Assembly: GCA_013362835.1 (NCBI GenBank)
Contig: JABFVJ010000514.1
Location: forward strand, 1 to 7,116
Direction of reading: 5' to 3'
DNA: 7,116 nucleotides
Origin: Nonomuraea sp.
GTDB lineage: Bacteria > Actinomycetota > Actinomycetes > Streptosporangiales > Streptosporangiaceae
Shown here: piece by piece, positions 5,291-7,116 of the stretch
Numbering within the stretch: the first letter of the stretch is position 1
How the letters are laid out: each line of letters starts with the position of its first letter
Translations under genes and position numbers: made by a program
The notes under the pieces: model-generated
Told to the model about the DNA's origin: nothing
Seen by the model: only the letters and a program-made list of their open reading frames with translations
Databases searched by the model: none

Positions 5291-7116
5291 GGACCGCCGT
5301 CCGCCGGGTCGTCGTCGCGGGCGTGTGGACGCTCGCGGTGTTGTCGCCCGTGGCCGTGATGATCGCCGCGTGGCTGGCAACGCAGGCCTCGACGTGGAAC
5401 CAGAACCAGGGCATCGACCCGGTCGGGCTGCTGTTCCCGCTGGCCGGCGCGTTACTGATCGCCAAGCGGCCGCGGGTGCTGATCGCGTGGCTCATGTGGG
5501 GCTGCGGGGTGGTCTGGGCGTTCTACTCGCTGCTGGTCTCCCTGACCGTCTGGATGTCGGTGTACGCGCCCGGACCGCTGGTGCCCTATCTCGCCTGGCC
5601 GTCCATCTGGTTGTGGATGCTGGTGGTGCCCACGTTCACGACGATCATGCCGCTGGTCTTCCCCGACGGGAAGCTGCCGTCGCCGCGGTGGCGGATCGTG
5701 TTGTGGGCCGGAATCGCGCTCATGCTCTGGCACTCGCTGGTGATGGCGCTGGCCCCCGATCCGTCGTTCGAGCTCGGGATCAAGGTGGACAACCCGTTCG
5801 GGGTGGAGGCGCTGGGGGGCTTCCCCAAGTTCCAGGAGGACAACATCGGCCCGCCGATGATCCTCACCTGCGTGCTCGCCGTCACCTCGCTCTGGTTCAG
5901 GTACCGGGCGGCCACGCCGGAGGTGCGGCAGCAGATCGCCTGGTACTTCTACGCGATGGTGGCCTTCGCCGGCTACTGGGTGATCAGCGCGGGCAACGAG
6001 GACCCGGTCGTCGTCGCGATGCGGATCATCATGGCGGCCGGCACGCCCATCGCGATCATCGCCGCCGTGCTGCGCCACCAGCTCTACGGCATCAGCCTCA
6101 TCCTCAACCGCACCCTCGTCTACGGCACGCTCGCCTCCGTCGTCGGCGTCACCTACTCGGTGCTCATCTGGGCGGGCAACAACGTGGCGGGCGACCACGG
6201 CGCCGTGGCCGGGCTCGCCGCCGCGATGGTCACGGGCGCGGTCTTCCATCCCGTACGGCTGCGCCTGCAACGCTCGGTCGACCGGCTGTTCCACGTGGAA
6301 CGCGACCCGTACAAGGCGGCCGACCTGCTGAGCCGTACCGTGCAGCGGGCCGGGGACCCGGCCGGGGCGCTCGCGGAGGCGATCTCCGTCGTCCGCACGT
6401 CGCTCGGCGCGCGGGGCGTCGGCGTGGAGGTGTCGGGCGAGCCCACCCTGTCGTTCGTGGACGGCGAGCTGGGAGCCAGGCCGCGGGCCGTCGGGCTGAC
6501 CTGGCACGGCGAGCCGGTCGGCCGGCTGCTGATCGCCGGCGCCCGCCCGGCCCGGGAGCCGCAGGCCGTCATGGCCAAGCACCTGGCCGAGCTGGCCCAC
6601 GCCGTACGGCTGAGCACCGACCTGCGGGACTCGCACGAGCGGATCAGCGCCACCCGCGACGAGGAGCGGCGCAGGCTCGGCAGGGAGCTGCACGACGGGC
6701 TCGGCCCCACGCTGACCAGCGTCACGATGACCCTGGACGAGGCGCGGCGGCGGCTGGAACGCGACCCCGAGTCGGTGGAGGGCCTGCTGGTCCGGGTGCG
6801 CGAGGAGATGACCAGCACGCTGATGTCGGTCCGCGAGCTGGTGGACGGGCTCCGGCCGCCGGCGCTCGACGAGCTGGGCCTCGCGGGCGCCCTCCGCACC
6901 TTCGGCGAAGCACCGGGCCCGCACGTGGAGGTGACCGTGGAGAACCCACTCGCCGGGTCGGCCACGACAGTGGAGAGCGGGCTCGGCGGGTCGGCCAGTG
7001 TGGCGGAGAGCGGGCTCGGCGGGTTGCCTACGGCGGTGGAGACGGCCGCGTACCGGATCGCGCAGGAGGCGCTGACCAACGCGCGCCGGCACGCCGAGGC
7101 CACGTCGGTGCTGGTC
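5287..7116 (+). CDS. Polytopic membrane sensor histidine kinase, HisKA_3 family (3' end outside the window)
   Basis: The frame is open from ATG 5287 to the window edge, giving 610 residues. AGGGAGG (5276-5282) ends 4 nt before ATG. The start overlaps the previous stop as ATGA, so translation is probably coupled. Residues 1-263 hold about eight hydrophobic segments, with the FPDGKLPSPRWR loop (125-136) common in actinobacterial kinases of this type. HQLYGI (264-269) and LNRTLVY (273-279) lead into two more segments matching those of the upstream kinase. A degenerate GAF-like region spans about 350-445, followed by ELHDGLGPTLTS with phospho-acceptor His469. The ATPase domain starts near 540 and its N-box reaches Asn598. 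The G1 and G2 boxes fall outside the window. A three-copy 11-residue repeat (551-583) interrupts the region before the N-box. Leu56 is a TTA codon. The signal sensed is unknown. Confidence 0.92.
   Translation, partial: MRTAVRRVVVAGVWTLAVLSPVAVMIAAWLATQASTWNQNQGIDPVGLLFPLAGALLIAKRPRVLIAWLMWGCGVVWAFYSLLVSLTVWMSVYAPGPLVPYLAWPSIWLWMLVVPTFTTIMPLVFPDGKLPSPRWRIVLWAGIALMLWHSLVMALAPDPSFELGIKVDNPFGVEALGGFPKFQEDNIGPPMILTCVLAVTSLWFRYRAATPEVRQQIAWYFYAMVAFAGYWVISAGNEDPVVVAMRIIMAAGTPIAIIAAVLRHQLYGISLILNRTLVYGTLASVVGVTYSVLIWAGNNVAGDHGAVAGLAAAMVTGAVFHPVRLRLQRSVDRLFHVERDPYKAADLLSRTVQRAGDPAGALAEAISVVRTSLGARGVGVEVSGEPTLSFVDGELGARPRAVGLTWHGEPVGRLLIAGARPAREPQAVMAKHLAELAHAVRLSTDLRDSHERISATRDEERRRLGRELHDGLGPTLTSVTMTLDEARRRLERDPESVEGLLVRVREEMTSTLMSVRELVDGLRPPALDELGLAGALRTFGEAPGPHVEVTVENPLAGSATTVESGLGGSASVAESGLGGLPTAVETAAYRIAQEALTNARRHAEATSVLV
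6937..7035 (+). repeat. 33-bp in-frame tandem repeat, three copies, inside the second kinase
   Basis: The units run 6937-6969, 6970-7002 and 7003-7035, and a partial fourth (GTGGAG) follows. They encode VENPLAGSATT, VESGLGGSASV and AESGLGGLPTA. Units 2 and 3 share a run of about 20 identical bases, so this is a tandem duplication rather than chance similarity. The first kinase has only a short loop (SGSPDDLPAA) at the equivalent place, so the repeat is an expansion in this paralogue. The frame is kept. Confidence 0.9.

Noticed and set aside
5452..7092. Long antisense open frame opposite the second kinase
   Set aside because: The product is low-complexity and rich in Arg/His/Pro/Gln, as expected for the complement of high-GC codons. 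The + strand has clear kinase motifs.

Overview
The window is very GC-rich, with strong G/C bias at third codon positions, perfect-dyad operators and T-tract-free terminators. This indicates a filamentous actinomycete. The exact CelR/CebR-type operator and the style of the sensor kinases suggest the Streptosporangiaceae/Nonomuraea/Thermobifida side or Streptomyces, but the genus is an inference. All four genes read rightward on the + strand, and there are no gene-free stretches longer than 150 bases. No rRNA, tRNA, CRISPR, insertion sequence or integrase was seen.

Region 1 (1-1247) is the C-terminal 414 codons of a large helical, TPR-like protein. It resembles the C-terminal half of actinobacterial ATPase/TPR regulators, and its N-terminus lies outside the window.

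Region 2 (1248-3926) is a self-contained cellulose-degradation unit. It holds a promoter (TTGACG, 17 bp, GAGGAT), a perfect 16-bp palindrome containing the known cellobiose-responsive CelR/CebR box TGGGAGCGCTCCCA just downstream of the predicted transcription start, and one secreted multidomain glycoside hydrolase family 9 cellulase. The enzyme is built as signal peptide, CBM4/9-like, Ig-like, GH9 catalytic, CBM2. A strong hairpin terminator closes the unit. A rare TTA leucine codon sits in the signal peptide, which raises the possibility of bldA-type developmental control on top of substrate induction.

Region 3 (3927-7116) starts a signalling operon with two paralogous HisKA_3-type sensor histidine kinases joined by an ATGA stop/start overlap. 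The first is short (417 aa, two membrane segments). The second has a long polytopic N-terminus and runs off the window before its G boxes. The usual partner, a NarL/LuxR-type response regulator, would be expected downstream but is not visible. A perfect 8-7-8 dyad overlaps the TATGAT -10 element of the kinase operon and looks like an operator. The second kinase also carries a three-copy 33-bp in-frame tandem repeat inside its ATPase domain, between the DHp region and the N-box.

No wholly new system is evident. The points most worth checking are the dyad over the kinase promoter, the full-length/short kinase pair, the tandem expansion in the ATPase domain, and the layered control of the cellulase. 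Any regulatory link between the kinases and the cellulase is speculative, because a terminator separates them.
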